Shown here piece by piece: positions 34,659-43,152 of a stretch of DNA of 64,000 bases (position 1 is its first letter; every line of letters starts with the position of its first letter). A model generated the notes under the pieces. That model ran no database searches, was not told the DNA's origin, and saw only the letters and a list, made by a program, of their open reading frames with translations. The stretch is taken from contig NZ_CP060437.1 of NCBI RefSeq assembly GCF_003590145.2, positions 1 to 64,000 of the forward strand, in the 5' to 3' direction. Both the position numbers and the translations under genes were made by a program. The stretch is from Pseudooceanicola algae (lineage in GTDB: Bacteria; Pseudomonadota; Alphaproteobacteria; Rhodobacterales; Rhodobacteraceae).

Positions 34659-35711
34659 ATGGCTTCAGGAACTCTCGGAGGGCGCCGCGGCGCCCTCTGG
34701 CTTCGCAAGGGGGCCTCGACACTGGGAACGGTGGCGGTGACCTTCCTCGGGCTTCTGATCGTGACCTTCCTGATCGGGCGCGTGGTGCCGGTGGATCCGG
34801 TGCTGTCGGTCGTGGGCGACCGCGCGACACAGGCGCAGTATCAGGCCGCCTACGAGGCGCTCGGCCTCGACAAGCCGCTGATCCAGCAGTTCTGGATCTG
34901 GCTGATGAATGTCATGCAGGGCGATTTCGGCACCTCGAACCTGACCACCCGCCCCATCGCGCAGGACATCGCCCGGGTCTTCCCGGCGACGCTGGAGCTG
35001 GCCACGGTGTCGATCGTGATCGGCACGGTCATCGGCATTCCGATGGGCGTCTGGGCGGCGGTCCGGCAGGGCCGCGCGGTGGACCACATCGTGCGCGTCG
35101 TCGGGCTGGTGGGCTATTCCGCGCCGGTGTTCTGGCTGGGGCTGATGGGGCTGCTGCTGTTCTACTTCAAGCTGGACCTGATCTCGGGGCCGGGACGGGT
35201 CGATATCTCGTATGAATTCGACTTCACGCCGAAGACCGGGCTGTTCCTGGTCGACACGGCGATGCAGGGCGCCTGGGGCGCCTTCCGCAACGTGCTGTCG
35301 CACATCATCCTGCCGGCCTCGCTGCTCGGCTACCTGTCGCTGGCCTATATCAGCCGGATGACCCGCAGCTTCATGCTGAACGAGTTGGCGCAGGAATACG
35401 TCATCACCGCCCGCGTGAAGGGCGTGCCGGAATGGCGCATCATCTGGGTGCAGGCGATGCGCAATGCCGCCGTGCCGCTGGTGACGGTGATCGCGCTCAG
35501 CTATGCCAACCTGCTGGAAGGCTCGGTGCTGACGGAAACCGTCTTTGCCTGGCCGGGCCTCGGGCAGTACCTGACGAACTCCCTTCAGAACGCGGACATG
35601 AATGCGGTGCTGGGCGGCACGCTGGTCATCGGGGCGATCTTCGTCGGCCTGAACATGTTCTCGGACCTGCTTTACACCCTGCTGGATGCCCGCACGAGGA
35701 ACCGGAAATGA
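34659..35711 (+). CDS. Peptide-type ABC transporter permease (DppB-like), operon 2
   Basis: 350 residues. A membrane helix at about residues 22-44 (VTFLGLLIVTFLIGRVVPVDP) is followed by the large periplasmic loop, GDFGTSNLTTRPIAQDIARV, and the coupling loop YVITARVKGVPEWRIIWVQA. The ATG begins two bases after the binding-protein stop and has no ribosome-binding box of its own, so it relies on coupling. With the upstream frame interrupted, its expression is worth checking. A 20-base perfect palindrome lies over codons 7-13. Confidence 0.9.
   Translation: MASGTLGGRRGALWLRKGASTLGTVAVTFLGLLIVTFLIGRVVPVDPVLSVVGDRATQAQYQAAYEALGLDKPLIQQFWIWLMNVMQGDFGTSNLTTRPIAQDIARVFPATLELATVSIVIGTVIGIPMGVWAAVRQGRAVDHIVRVVGLVGYSAPVFWLGLMGLLLFYFKLDLISGPGRVDISYEFDFTPKTGLFLVDTAMQGAWGAFRNVLSHIILPASLLGYLSLAYISRMTRSFMLNELAQEYVITARVKGVPEWRIIWVQAMRNAAVPLVTVIALSYANLLEGSVLTETVFAWPGLGQYLTNSLQNADMNAVLGGTLVIGAIFVGLNMFSDLLYTLLDARTRNRK
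34678..34697. repeat. 20-base perfect palindrome at the start of the operon 2 permease
   Basis: GAGGGCGCCGCGGCGCCCTC is its own reverse complement. It lies 21 bases after the binding-protein stop and inside the first codons of the permease. A GC-only hairpin here could protect the binding-protein mRNA 3' end and lower permease translation. There is no T-run, so it is not a classic terminator. Confidence 0.5.
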
Positions 35712-36613
35712 CCCCGACACGCGCATGGCTTCTGAGCGATCAGCCGATCTCGCGCCGGCAGGCCCGGCTGGGGCAGCTTTACCGGACCTGGCTGGGGTTC
35801 CGCACCAACGGGCTGGCCATGTTCGGGCTGGTGATCGTGGTGGCGCTGGTACTGGTCGCGATCTTCGCGCCTTGGCTGGCGCCGCATGATCCGCTGGTCG
35901 GAGACCTGAACAACACCCGCCTGCTGCCGCCGCTGAGCGACGGTTTCCTGCTGGGCACCGACGACCAGGGCCGGGACATCCTGTCCCGCCTGATCCACGG
36001 GTCCCGGATCACGCTGGCGGTGGTCGCACTGGTGGCGGTGATCGCCACGCCGGTCGGTCTGCTCGTCGGCACATCGGCGGGGTATTTCGGCGGCTGGGTC
36101 GACACGGTGCTGATGCGGATCACCGACATCGTGCTGGCCTTTCCCAAGCTGATCCTGGCGCTGGCCTTCGTCGCCGCCCTCGGTCCCGGCATCGAGAACG
36201 CGATCATCGCCATCGCCATCACCGCCTGGCCGCCCTATGCGCGCCTGGCGCGGGCCGAGACGCTGACCATCCGCAACTCCGACTTCATCGCCGCGACCAA
36301 GCTGCAGGGGGCATCGTCCCTGCGGATCATCTGGAAACATATCGTGCCGCTCTGCATGTCCTCGGTGATCGTGCGGGTGACGCTCGACATGGCCGGGATC
36401 ATCCTGACGGCCGCGGGCCTCGGCTTTCTTGGCCTCGGCGCGCAGCCTCCGCAGCCAGAATGGGGCGCGATGATCGCCGGCGGGCGCAACTTCCTGGTCG
36501 ATTACTGGTGGGTCGCGACCATGCCGGGGCTGGCGATCTTCCTGGTCTCGCTAGGCTTCAACCTGCTGGGTGACGGCCTGCGCGACGTACTGGACCCGAG
36601 GGGGCAGAAATGA
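35708..36613 (+). CDS. Peptide-type ABC transporter permease (DppC-like), operon 2
   Basis: 301 residues with OppC_N helix (MFGLVIVVALVLVAIFAPWL), APHDPLVGDLNNTRLLP, GTDDQGRDILSRLIHGS, coupling loop NSDFIAATKLQGASSLRIIW and the DppC-typical FLGLGAQPPQPEWGAMI. It overlaps both the DppB-like stop and the ATPase start by four bases. Forms the membrane pore with the preceding permease. Confidence 0.92.
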   Translation: MTPTRAWLLSDQPISRRQARLGQLYRTWLGFRTNGLAMFGLVIVVALVLVAIFAPWLAPHDPLVGDLNNTRLLPPLSDGFLLGTDDQGRDILSRLIHGSRITLAVVALVAVIATPVGLLVGTSAGYFGGWVDTVLMRITDIVLAFPKLILALAFVAALGPGIENAIIAIAITAWPPYARLARAETLTIRNSDFIAATKLQGASSLRIIWKHIVPLCMSSVIVRVTLDMAGIILTAAGLGFLGLGAQPPQPEWGAMIAGGRNFLVDYWWVATMPGLAIFLVSLGFNLLGDGLRDVLDPRGQK

Positions 36614-37437
36614 GCCTTCTGGAAGTCGAGAACCTGCGCGTCACCTTCCCGACGCGCAACGGCCCGTCCGAGGTCGTGCGCGGCGTGAACTTTACCCTGG
36701 GGCGCGAACGCCTTGGCATCGTGGGCGAAAGCGGGTCGGGCAAGTCCCAGACCGGACGCGCGATCCTGGGCCTGACCTCGCAGCCCGGCGTGGCCACCGC
36801 CGACAAGCTCAGCTTCGACGGCACCGACCTGCGCGGCCTGACGCCCCGGCAGTGGCGGGGCCTGCGTGGCAAGCGCATGTCGATGGTGATGCAGGACCCG
36901 AAGTTCTCGCTCAACCCCGTGATGCCCGTCGGCAAGCAGCTGATGGAGACCCTGCGGACCCATGGCACGGGGCGCGGCGAGGCCCGGCGCAAGGCGCTGG
37001 CGATGCTGGAGGCCGTGCAGATCCGCGACCCCGAGCGCGTCTTCCGCGCCTTCCCGCACGAGCTTTCGGGCGGCATGGGCCAGCGGGTGATGATCGCCAT
37101 GATGCTGGTCGCCGAGCCCGACCTGCTGATCGCGGACGAACCGACATCGGCGCTGGACGTGACCATCCAGATCGAGGTGCTGCGCATTCTCGACCGGCTG
37201 GTGACGGATCAGGGCATGGGACTGATCTTCATCAGCCACGACCTGCGGCTGGTCAGCAGTTTCTGCGACCGGGTTCTGGTGATGTACGCCGGCCACGTGG
37301 TCGAGGAACTGCGCGCCGATGCGCTGGACCAGGCGCAGCATCCCTATACGCGCGGGCTGCTGAACTGCCTGCCCAGCATCGACGAGGACCGCTATCCGCT
37401 GCCGACGCTGGACCGGGACGCGGCGTGGTCGCTATGA
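36610..37437 (+). CDS. ABC transporter ATP-binding protein (DppD-like), operon 2
   Basis: 275 residues. Walker A GESGSGKS, Q-loop MQDPKFSLNP, signature LSGGMGQRV, Walker [15 protein letters not shown] and switch ISHD are all present. It is about 50 residues shorter than its counterpart in operon 1, and the C-terminal cysteine-containing extension (CAFRDRC type) is missing. The stop overlaps a possible in-frame ATG of the next gene. Confidence 0.92.
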   Translation: MSLLEVENLRVTFPTRNGPSEVVRGVNFTLGRERLGIVGESGSGKSQTGRAILGLTSQPGVATADKLSFDGTDLRGLTPRQWRGLRGKRMSMVMQDPKFSLNPVMPVGKQLMETLRTHGTGRGEARRKALAMLEAVQIRDPERVFRAFPHELSGGMGQRVMIAMMLVAEPDLLIADEPTSALDVTIQIEVLRILDRLVTDQGMGLIFISHDLRLVSSFCDRVLVMYAGHVVEELRADALDQAQHPYTRGLLNCLPSIDEDRYPLPTLDRDAAWSL

Positions 37438-37454
37438 AGGAAGGTACAGAGAAC

Positions 37455-38213
37455 ATGCTGACCGTCGAGAACCTGGAAGTCACCTTCACGACGGGCGCGG
37501 ATGAGGTGAAGGCCGTGCGCGGCGTCAGCCTGTCGGTGAAACAGGGCGAAAGCTATGGCATCGTCGGGGAATCCGGGTCCGGAAAATCCACTGTGCTGCG
37601 GGCGATCTGCGGCCTGGCGCCGACCTCTGCCGGGCGTGTGCGGCTGGACGGCGAAGACATTCCCAGCCCGCGCACCCCGGCCTTCTACCGCCGGGTGCAG
37701 ATGGTGTTCCAGGACCCCTATGCCTCGCTCCACCCGCGCCACACGATCGATTCCGTCCTGTCCGAGCCACTGACGATCCAGGGCTTCGACCGGCGCGACG
37801 AACGCATTGCGCAGGCGCTGGAAGATGTCGGGCTGGGCGAGGGGTTCCGCTTTCGCTATCCGCACCAGCTTTCGGGCGGCCAGCGTCAGCGTGTCGCCGT
37901 CGCCCGTGCGCTGATCCTCGAGCCGCAGATCCTGCTGCTGGATGAACCGACCTCGGCACTTGATGCCTCGATCCAGGCCGAGGTGCTGAACCTGCTGGAA
38001 CGCCTGCGGCGCGAACGCGGGCTGACCTATGTCATGGTGTCCCATGATCTCGCCGTGATTTCGCATATGTGCGAACGCCTGCTGGTGATGGAACGGGGCC
38101 TCGCGGTCGAGGAATTGACACGCGCCGATCTGCGCAACAGACGGGCCGCGACCGATTACACGAAAAAGCTGCTGAAAGCCTCGGCAGGCTATACGAAAGA
38201 AGAACCTGCATGA
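37455..38213 (+). CDS. ABC transporter ATP-binding protein (DppF-like), operon 2
   Basis: 252 residues. Walker A GESGSGKS, Q-loop FQDPYASLHPRH, signature LSGGQRQRV, Walker [14 protein letters not shown] and switch SHD are intact. Two starts compete. The ATG at 37434 overlaps the DppD stop but has no box; the ATG at 37455 has AAGGAAGG about ten bases before it and begins at the usual MLTVENLEV. I use the latter. The stop overlaps the dipeptidase ATG. Confidence 0.9.
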   Translation: MLTVENLEVTFTTGADEVKAVRGVSLSVKQGESYGIVGESGSGKSTVLRAICGLAPTSAGRVRLDGEDIPSPRTPAFYRRVQMVFQDPYASLHPRHTIDSVLSEPLTIQGFDRRDERIAQALEDVGLGEGFRFRYPHQLSGGQRQRVAVARALILEPQILLLDEPTSALDASIQAEVLNLLERLRRERGLTYVMVSHDLAVISHMCERLLVMERGLAVEELTRADLRNRRAATDYTKKLLKASAGYTKEEPA

Positions 38214-39271
38214 GCGAGATTGTCCCGGTCTTCGATGGTCACAACGATTTTCTGCTGCGCCTGTTGCGCGATCCCGACAGCCGCGACATCACCTGGCTGA
38301 CCGATACCGGGCAGGGGCACCTGGACCTGCCGCGGATGCGGGCCGGCGGCTTTGCCGGTGGGTTCTTTGCGGTCTATATTCCTTCGCCGAAGGCGCATGA
38401 CGACCCGAATTTCGAAGCCATCATGCGCAATCCGCCCTTCGTGTTGCCCCTGCCGGAGGAGATTCCCTTTGCCGCCGCGCTGCCCGTCGCAATGAAGATG
38501 GTCGGCCATCTGCTGTGGATGGAACGCGAAGGCAGCCTGTCCATCTGTCGCAGTGTCGCCGATATCCGCGCCGCGATGGCTGGCGGCAAGATCGCCGCCA
38601 TCCTCCATTTCGAGGGCGCCGAGCCGATCGACCCCGATCTGGACGCGCTGCATGTCTGGCACAGCCTTGGGCTGCGCTCGCTTGGGCCGGTGTGGTCACG
38701 GCCGACGGCCTTTGCCCATGGGGTGCCCTTCGCCTTCCCGTCCTCTCCCGATACCGGCGATGGCCTGACCGAAGCGGGCAAGCGGCTGGTGAAGGAATGC
38801 AACCAACTGAAGATCATGCTGGATCTGAGCCACCTGAATGAGAAGGGCTTTGACGATATCGCCGCACTCAGCGATGCGCCGCTGGTCGCCACCCATTCCA
38901 ATGCCCATGCGCTGACCCCGTCGTCGCGCAACCTGACCGACCGGCAACTGGCGGTGATCCGCGACAGCGACGGCATGGTCGGGATCAACTACGCCACCGG
39001 GTTCCTGCGCGCGGATGGCATCGCCGAGACCTTCGCCGGATTCGATCCCGTCATGCGCCACCTCGATCACCTGATCGAGACATTGGGCGAAACCCGCGTC
39101 GGGCTGGGGTCTGATTTCGACGGTGCGACCATTCCGTCGGACATGGGCGACGTAGCGGGCCTGCCCCGGCTGATCGACGCGATGCGCGCCCATGGATATG
39201 ACGAGGCGCTGATAGCGAAGCTGGCGCATGAGAACTGGCTGGCCGTGCTGGAACGGACCTGGGGCGGCTGA
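38210..39271 (+). CDS. M19-family membrane-dipeptidase-like peptidase
   Basis: 353 residues of the renal-dipeptidase family (M19), binuclear zinc enzymes that split dipeptides or beta-lactam-like amides. The metal-site motifs DGHND (9-13), EGAE (about 128-131), DLSH, THSNAH and GSDFDG are all visible. No signal peptide, so it is probably cytoplasmic. It overlaps the last ABC gene by four bases, which suggests the operon imports a dipeptide-like compound hydrolysed by this enzyme. A terminator follows. Confidence 0.92.
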   Translation: MSEIVPVFDGHNDFLLRLLRDPDSRDITWLTDTGQGHLDLPRMRAGGFAGGFFAVYIPSPKAHDDPNFEAIMRNPPFVLPLPEEIPFAAALPVAMKMVGHLLWMEREGSLSICRSVADIRAAMAGGKIAAILHFEGAEPIDPDLDALHVWHSLGLRSLGPVWSRPTAFAHGVPFAFPSSPDTGDGLTEAGKRLVKECNQLKIMLDLSHLNEKGFDDIAALSDAPLVATHSNAHALTPSSRNLTDRQLAVIRDSDGMVGINYATGFLRADGIAETFAGFDPVMRHLDHLIETLGETRVGLGSDFDGATIPSDMGDVAGLPRLIDAMRAHGYDEALIAKLAHENWLAVLERTWGG

Positions 39272-39301
39272 CGCGCGCCGCCCGCGACCCCGGAAACGAG
39301 A

Positions 39302-39331
39302 AAAGGCGCCGGGATCCCTCCCGGCGCCTTT
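39302..39331. terminator. Bidirectional terminator between operon 2 and the PQQ dehydrogenase gene
   Basis: A 13-base perfect stem, AAAGGCGCCGGGA (39302-39314) with its complement TCCCGGCGCCTTT (39319-39331) and a four-base loop. It has A residues on the left arm and T residues on the right. It lies 30 bases past the dipeptidase stop and 22 bases past the end of the converging dehydrogenase gene, so it can serve both. Confidence 0.85.
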
Positions 39332-39352
39332 CGTTTGCGTCAGGGGCCGACG

Positions 39353-41674
39353 TCAATCCGGCAGCGCGTAGACCGCCAGTTGGTCACCCACGGCGGGCTT
39401 CAGGATCGAATTCCCGCCCGAGATGAAGGCGACATACTGCTTGCCCCGGTATTCATAGACCGCCGGGTTGGCGACGACGGGCGCCTCAAGCTGGTCCGAC
39501 CAAAGCTCTTCGCCGGTTTGCAGATCATAGGCGCGGGCGCGGGCATCCATGGTCGCACCGATGAAGATCAGCCCGCCCTTGGTCACGGCCGGACCACCGA
39601 TGGTGGGCGAGCCCATGCTTTCGGGCATGAAGAAACCCATGCTTTGCGACATGCCGATGGGCTTGCGCCACTTCACGTCGCCGTTTGTCATGTCGAGCGC
39701 GACAAGTTCACCAAAGGGCGGTTTCCAGCAGGGCATCCCAAGCCAGTTCATCGCGTTCATCAGGCTCATGCCATAGGGCGCGCCCTCCTGCGGGTAAAAA
39801 CCGCTTTCATTGCCCGATCCGCCGGTCTGATTGTCGTAATCCTCGCGGGCGAACAGCTTGATGTACTGCACGATATGCGAGGTATTCACGACCGCCGTCT
39901 GGGTTTCGGGATCAAAGGCAACGCCGCCCCATTGCACGCCACCGGCGCTGTCCGGATAGGTCAGCACGCCTTCACCCTTGGTCGTGGGCGGGCTATACAT
40001 GCCCTCGTACGACAGATTGTCGAACAGTTCGGTGCAGGACCCAAGGCCGACCAGATCGGCAATCTTCCAGACCTCGGGCTTTTCGGCCTGGTCCAGAAGC
40101 GGCGCGGGCTTGGTCGGGAAGGGCTGGGTGGGGGCGTAGTATTCGCCGTCGATCGTGCCATCGCCACCGGGGACGGGGCGTTCCTCGATCGGCCAGACGT
40201 CTTCGCCGGTCTCGCGGTTCACCACGAAAAGAAAACCCATCTTGGTGGCCTGCATCAGCGCCGGGATCTCTTCGCCGTCAACCGTGATATCCATCAGGGT
40301 CGGGGCCGAATTGATGTCGTAGTCCCAGATGTCGTGATGCACCCACTGGCGGGACCAGACGACTTCGCCCGTGTCGAGATCCAGCGCCGTGGTGGAGGTC
40401 GCATAGGGGATCTCCTGCGTCCGGTTCCCGCCCCAGTAATTGGGCGACGGCGAGGCGACGGGCAGGTAGACAAGGTTCAGCCCTTCGTCCACCGACATAT
40501 GTGTCCAGACGTTGGCGGTGCCGGTCTGCCGGCGAATTTCCTCAGGCAGGGTTTCAAAGGACCATTGCAGTTCGGCCGTCTGCGGATCGACCGAGAAGAC
40601 AGCACCGGGAGGGGCTTCTGCGTATTCCCAGTCCGAGCCAGCCCAGCCCAGCACAAGGTGATTGCCCGCCACGGTCGGCGGCTGAAGCACCGAGAAGGGG
40701 AAGCGGTCGTTGACGGTGTTCCACTGGTTCACGTCCAGCGCGCCACCATTGCCGAAATCCTCGCAGGCCTCGCCGGTGTCCGCATCCACGGCGAACAGCT
40801 GCGCATCCATGGTGCCGATGTAGACGATCTTCTGACAGGCCTCACCTTCGACGGGATCGGGGCTTTCCCAATAGGCAACACCGCGGTTCTTGAGGGCGGG
40901 CTGAGTCAGGGGTTCAAGGGCGGAATCCGTATCAAAGCTCCACTTTTCCTCGCCCGTGCCGGGGTCGAGCGCGATGATCCGGTAGAAGGGCGTCCCGATG
41001 TAAAGCGTGTCATTGGCAAAGATCGGCGTGGCCGACCAGACCGTTTCGGCCAGGTCGCCGGAGCCGTCGGACAGGTCACCGGTGTGGAAATCCCAGACCT
41101 TTTCCAGATCGCCGACATTCTCGACCGTGATCTGATCAAGGGGCGAATACTTCTGCGCATTCCCCTGACCATGAAAGCTGGTCCAGTCGGTCGTTCCCGG
41201 CACCAGCGGAATGTCCGAGCGACTGCGCCCGGCGGTGTTCAGGATCGGATCGGCAACGCCGGGATAGATATCCTCGGGCGTGGTGTCCTCGGCAGATTGT
41301 TCCTCGGTCGCCGCCTCTTCGGGGACCGGCTGCTCAGTGGCCGGTTCTTCAGTCGCCGGTTCTTCAGTCGCCGGTTCTTCAGTCGCCGGTTCGGCGGGGG
41401 CGGGTTCTTCGACAACCGGTTCGTCGGGGGCGGCCTCTTGGGTCGTTTCCGGCGCGGGGTCCTCTGTCGCCGCATCGGGCGTGGCTTCCGGAGCCGTCTC
41501 TGTCGTGGCCTCGGGGTTCGTTTCCGGCGTTTCGGAGGCCTCCGGGACCGGGGCCGTTTCGGGCGCCGGCGTGGTTTCCGTGCTTGTCGGGGCCTCGGAG
41601 GCGTCCTGGGCGTTCAGGCCGAAGGGCAGGGTTGCCAGCGCAATGGCCACCAGGGGAAGGGAAAGCTGTCTCAT
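39353..41674 (-). CDS. PQQ-dependent dehydrogenase (membrane glucose/polyol dehydrogenase family), periplasmic part
   Basis: 773 residues. Signal peptide (MRQLSLPLVAIALATLPFGL, cleaved near LNA), then a Pro/Thr/Glu-rich linker of about 120 residues with tandem EEPAT units. The eight-bladed propeller of the quinoprotein GDH family follows: DWTSFHGQGNAQKYSPLDQI, WSFDTDSALEP, HHDIWDYDINSAPTLMDI, KMGFLFVVNRETGE, GSPTIGGPAVTKGGLIF, QYVAFISGG. It would oxidise a sugar, polyol or cyclic alcohol in the periplasm and pass electrons to ubiquinone. The usual N-terminal membrane helices are absent and appear to be encoded by the overlapping upstream gene. Substrate not assignable. Confidence 0.88.
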   Translation of the reverse strand: MRQLSLPLVAIALATLPFGLNAQDASEAPTSTETTPAPETAPVPEASETPETNPEATTETAPEATPDAATEDPAPETTQEAAPDEPVVEEPAPAEPATEEPATEEPATEEPATEQPVPEEAATEEQSAEDTTPEDIYPGVADPILNTAGRSRSDIPLVPGTTDWTSFHGQGNAQKYSPLDQITVENVGDLEKVWDFHTGDLSDGSGDLAETVWSATPIFANDTLYIGTPFYRIIALDPGTGEEKWSFDTDSALEPLTQPALKNRGVAYWESPDPVEGEACQKIVYIGTMDAQLFAVDADTGEACEDFGNGGALDVNQWNTVNDRFPFSVLQPPTVAGNHLVLGWAGSDWEYAEAPPGAVFSVDPQTAELQWSFETLPEEIRRQTGTANVWTHMSVDEGLNLVYLPVASPSPNYWGGNRTQEIPYATSTTALDLDTGEVVWSRQWVHHDIWDYDINSAPTLMDITVDGEEIPALMQATKMGFLFVVNRETGEDVWPIEERPVPGGDGTIDGEYYAPTQPFPTKPAPLLDQAEKPEVWKIADLVGLGSCTELFDNLSYEGMYSPPTTKGEGVLTYPDSAGGVQWGGVAFDPETQTAVVNTSHIVQYIKLFAREDYDNQTGGSGNESGFYPQEGAPYGMSLMNAMNWLGMPCWKPPFGELVALDMTNGDVKWRKPIGMSQSMGFFMPESMGSPTIGGPAVTKGGLIFIGATMDARARAYDLQTGEELWSDQLEAPVVANPAVYEYRGKQYVAFISGGNSILKPAVGDQLAVYALPD
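41326..41392. repeat. 15-base tandem repeat encoding the EEPAT linker
   Basis: CCGGTTCTTCAGTCG occurs three times exactly (41341-41385), with a partial fourth unit (41386-41392) and a degenerate copy before (41326-41340). On the coding strand it gives repeated EEPAT. In-frame units of 15 bases allow linker length to vary by slippage without a frameshift. Confidence 0.9.
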
Positions 41675-42039
41675 GCGATGGCTCCGGAACTTGCGGTGCG
41701 CGACTGTGCGATATCGAAAGCCAGGCCGGCCAGGGTGATCGCCATGGCGACGATCAGCCACCATTCATGCAGGAAATAGGCGGCGAGGGCGGTCAGAACG
41801 GCCCCCAAGCCGACGAGGAAACGGAAGATCCCGCGCAGGATGCCGGGCGGGCTGAACTGGATGACAAAGGCGCCGAGGATCAGCAGGACGCAGGCAAGGA
41901 TGACCAGTCCGGCGCCAAATGTCCCTTCGACGCCGGTCAGGGGAGTTGCATAATTGTAAATGGAAACGGCGAGTCCCCCGAGCGCGCCTGCGACGATGAC
42001 GATCGTGCGGGCCGTTCCGGGACGGGATGATTGCGACAT
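41671..42039 (-). CDS. Small four-helix membrane protein, probable anchor subunit of the PQQ dehydrogenase
   Basis: 122 residues, almost entirely hydrophobic, with four predicted helices (about 12-30, 43-62, 68-88, 93-110). Its stop overlaps the dehydrogenase ATG (ATGA), and CGGAGG precedes its own ATG. In classic membrane glucose dehydrogenases the four to five helices and the propeller are one chain. Here size, position and the HEWW segment near the last helix suggest the same anchor as a separate polypeptide. I do not recognise the protein independently, so the role is inferred. Confidence 0.7.
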   Translation of the reverse strand: MSQSSRPGTARTIVIVAGALGGLAVSIYNYATPLTGVEGTFGAGLVILACVLLILGAFVIQFSPPGILRGIFRFLVGLGAVLTALAAYFLHEWWLIVAMAITLAGLAFDIAQSRTASSGAIA

Positions 42040-42164
42040 CAAAACCTCCGACAATGGGAATACCCTGAACAGCTAGTGCGGGGAATAAATTGTCAAAGGC
42101 AAATCGGTCCGAAGATGCAGGATCGCCAGAGGTCGCCCTGCCTCCGCGCGGTCTTCACGGCGGA

Positions 42165-43073
42165 TCACCTGAGGCAATCACGGATCCAGGCGCAGATCGC
42201 GGCAAAGCTTTCCCCCGCCCTGGCGGAGCGGTGGCGTGCGCGCAGATAGCCATGCGGCAACTGCAGTTCGTTGCGCCAGTCGGCCCGGACGCCGACAGCC
42301 TGCAGCGCCGCCTGATAGGCCGGGCCATCGTCGCGCAGCGGATCCACATCCGCCGTGACGATGAAGGCCGGCGGCAGCCCATCGAACCGTGCCGCCCGCA
42401 GCGGAGAGACCTCCGGGTTAGTGCGCTTCAGGGACATGTCCCCGCCGGTGATCAGCCCGGAATAGGCCTCCAGATCCTTTGTCCGCAGCAAGGGGGCCTT
42501 GGCGTTATCGCGGTAACTGGGGGCGGTCATGTCGCCCCCCAGATCGGGATAGATCAGCACCTGCGCCAGGGGCATCGGCCCGCCTGTTCCCAGCATCCGG
42601 TGACATAGCCCGGCCGACAGGTTCCCGCCCGCGCTGTCACCCACCACAAGGCCGCGCCGCCCCCTCGCCGTTTCCGCCGACCAGACCGCCGCCACATCGT
42701 CGATCTGCGCCGGATAAATATGCTCTGGCGCCAGCCGATACTCTACCGCCACCACTTCGCAGCCCGTCGCCACGGCCAGTTCGGCGCAGACATCATCGTG
42801 GCTGTCCAACCCACCAAGGACATAGCCCCCGCCATGGGAATACATCAGGAAGGGCCGCGTTTCGCAGCCCTCGGGGCTGTAGCGGCGCACCGGCACCCCG
42901 GCGACCTGTTCGTCCCGCACAGGCAGGCCTTCGGGGCGCGGCGCCCGAAAGAGCGCGCACATGGCGTCATAAAGGCGCCGGTTTTCCGCGACCGAGGCGC
43001 CATTGGCCTCGTCCGGATAGGCCGCCTGGGTGTCAGCGATGAATTTCACCACTTCGGGATCGGTGATCTGCAT
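42165..43073 (-). CDS. Alpha/beta hydrolase of the hormone-sensitive-lipase family
   Basis: 302 residues. The oxyanion motif HGGGYVLGG, nucleophile GDSAGG, acid DVDPLRDDG and late histidine (LPHGYLRA) make a complete HSL-family esterase, cytoplasmic with no signal. It is downstream of the carnitine dehydrogenase (79-base gap, same strand). Short-chain O-acylcarnitine hydrolysis would feed the pathway, and alpha/beta hydrolases do this in pseudomonads, but that role here is inference. The start is MQITDP at 43073; the frame continues upstream without a better start. Confidence 0.85.
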   Translation of the reverse strand: MQITDPEVVKFIADTQAAYPDEANGASVAENRRLYDAMCALFRAPRPEGLPVRDEQVAGVPVRRYSPEGCETRPFLMYSHGGGYVLGGLDSHDDVCAELAVATGCEVVAVEYRLAPEHIYPAQIDDVAAVWSAETARGRRGLVVGDSAGGNLSAGLCHRMLGTGGPMPLAQVLIYPDLGGDMTAPSYRDNAKAPLLRTKDLEAYSGLITGGDMSLKRTNPEVSPLRAARFDGLPPAFIVTADVDPLRDDGPAYQAALQAVGVRADWRNELQLPHGYLRARHRSARAGESFAAICAWIRDCLR

Positions 43074-43152
43074 GGCCTGGACCTTTTCCTGTCTTCTAAG
43101 ATCTGGCCCAGCTACTCCGGATCGGTTTCCGGCGTCGAGCCAATCAGCAGCG

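Noticed and set aside
39335-41779. An 814-codon open frame on the plus strand opposite the PQQ dehydrogenase
   Set aside because: It is an antisense shadow caused by high GC and codon bias. The minus-strand protein has clear family motifs and a signal peptide, while the plus-strand translation is low-complexity Gly/Arg-rich with no family resemblance.
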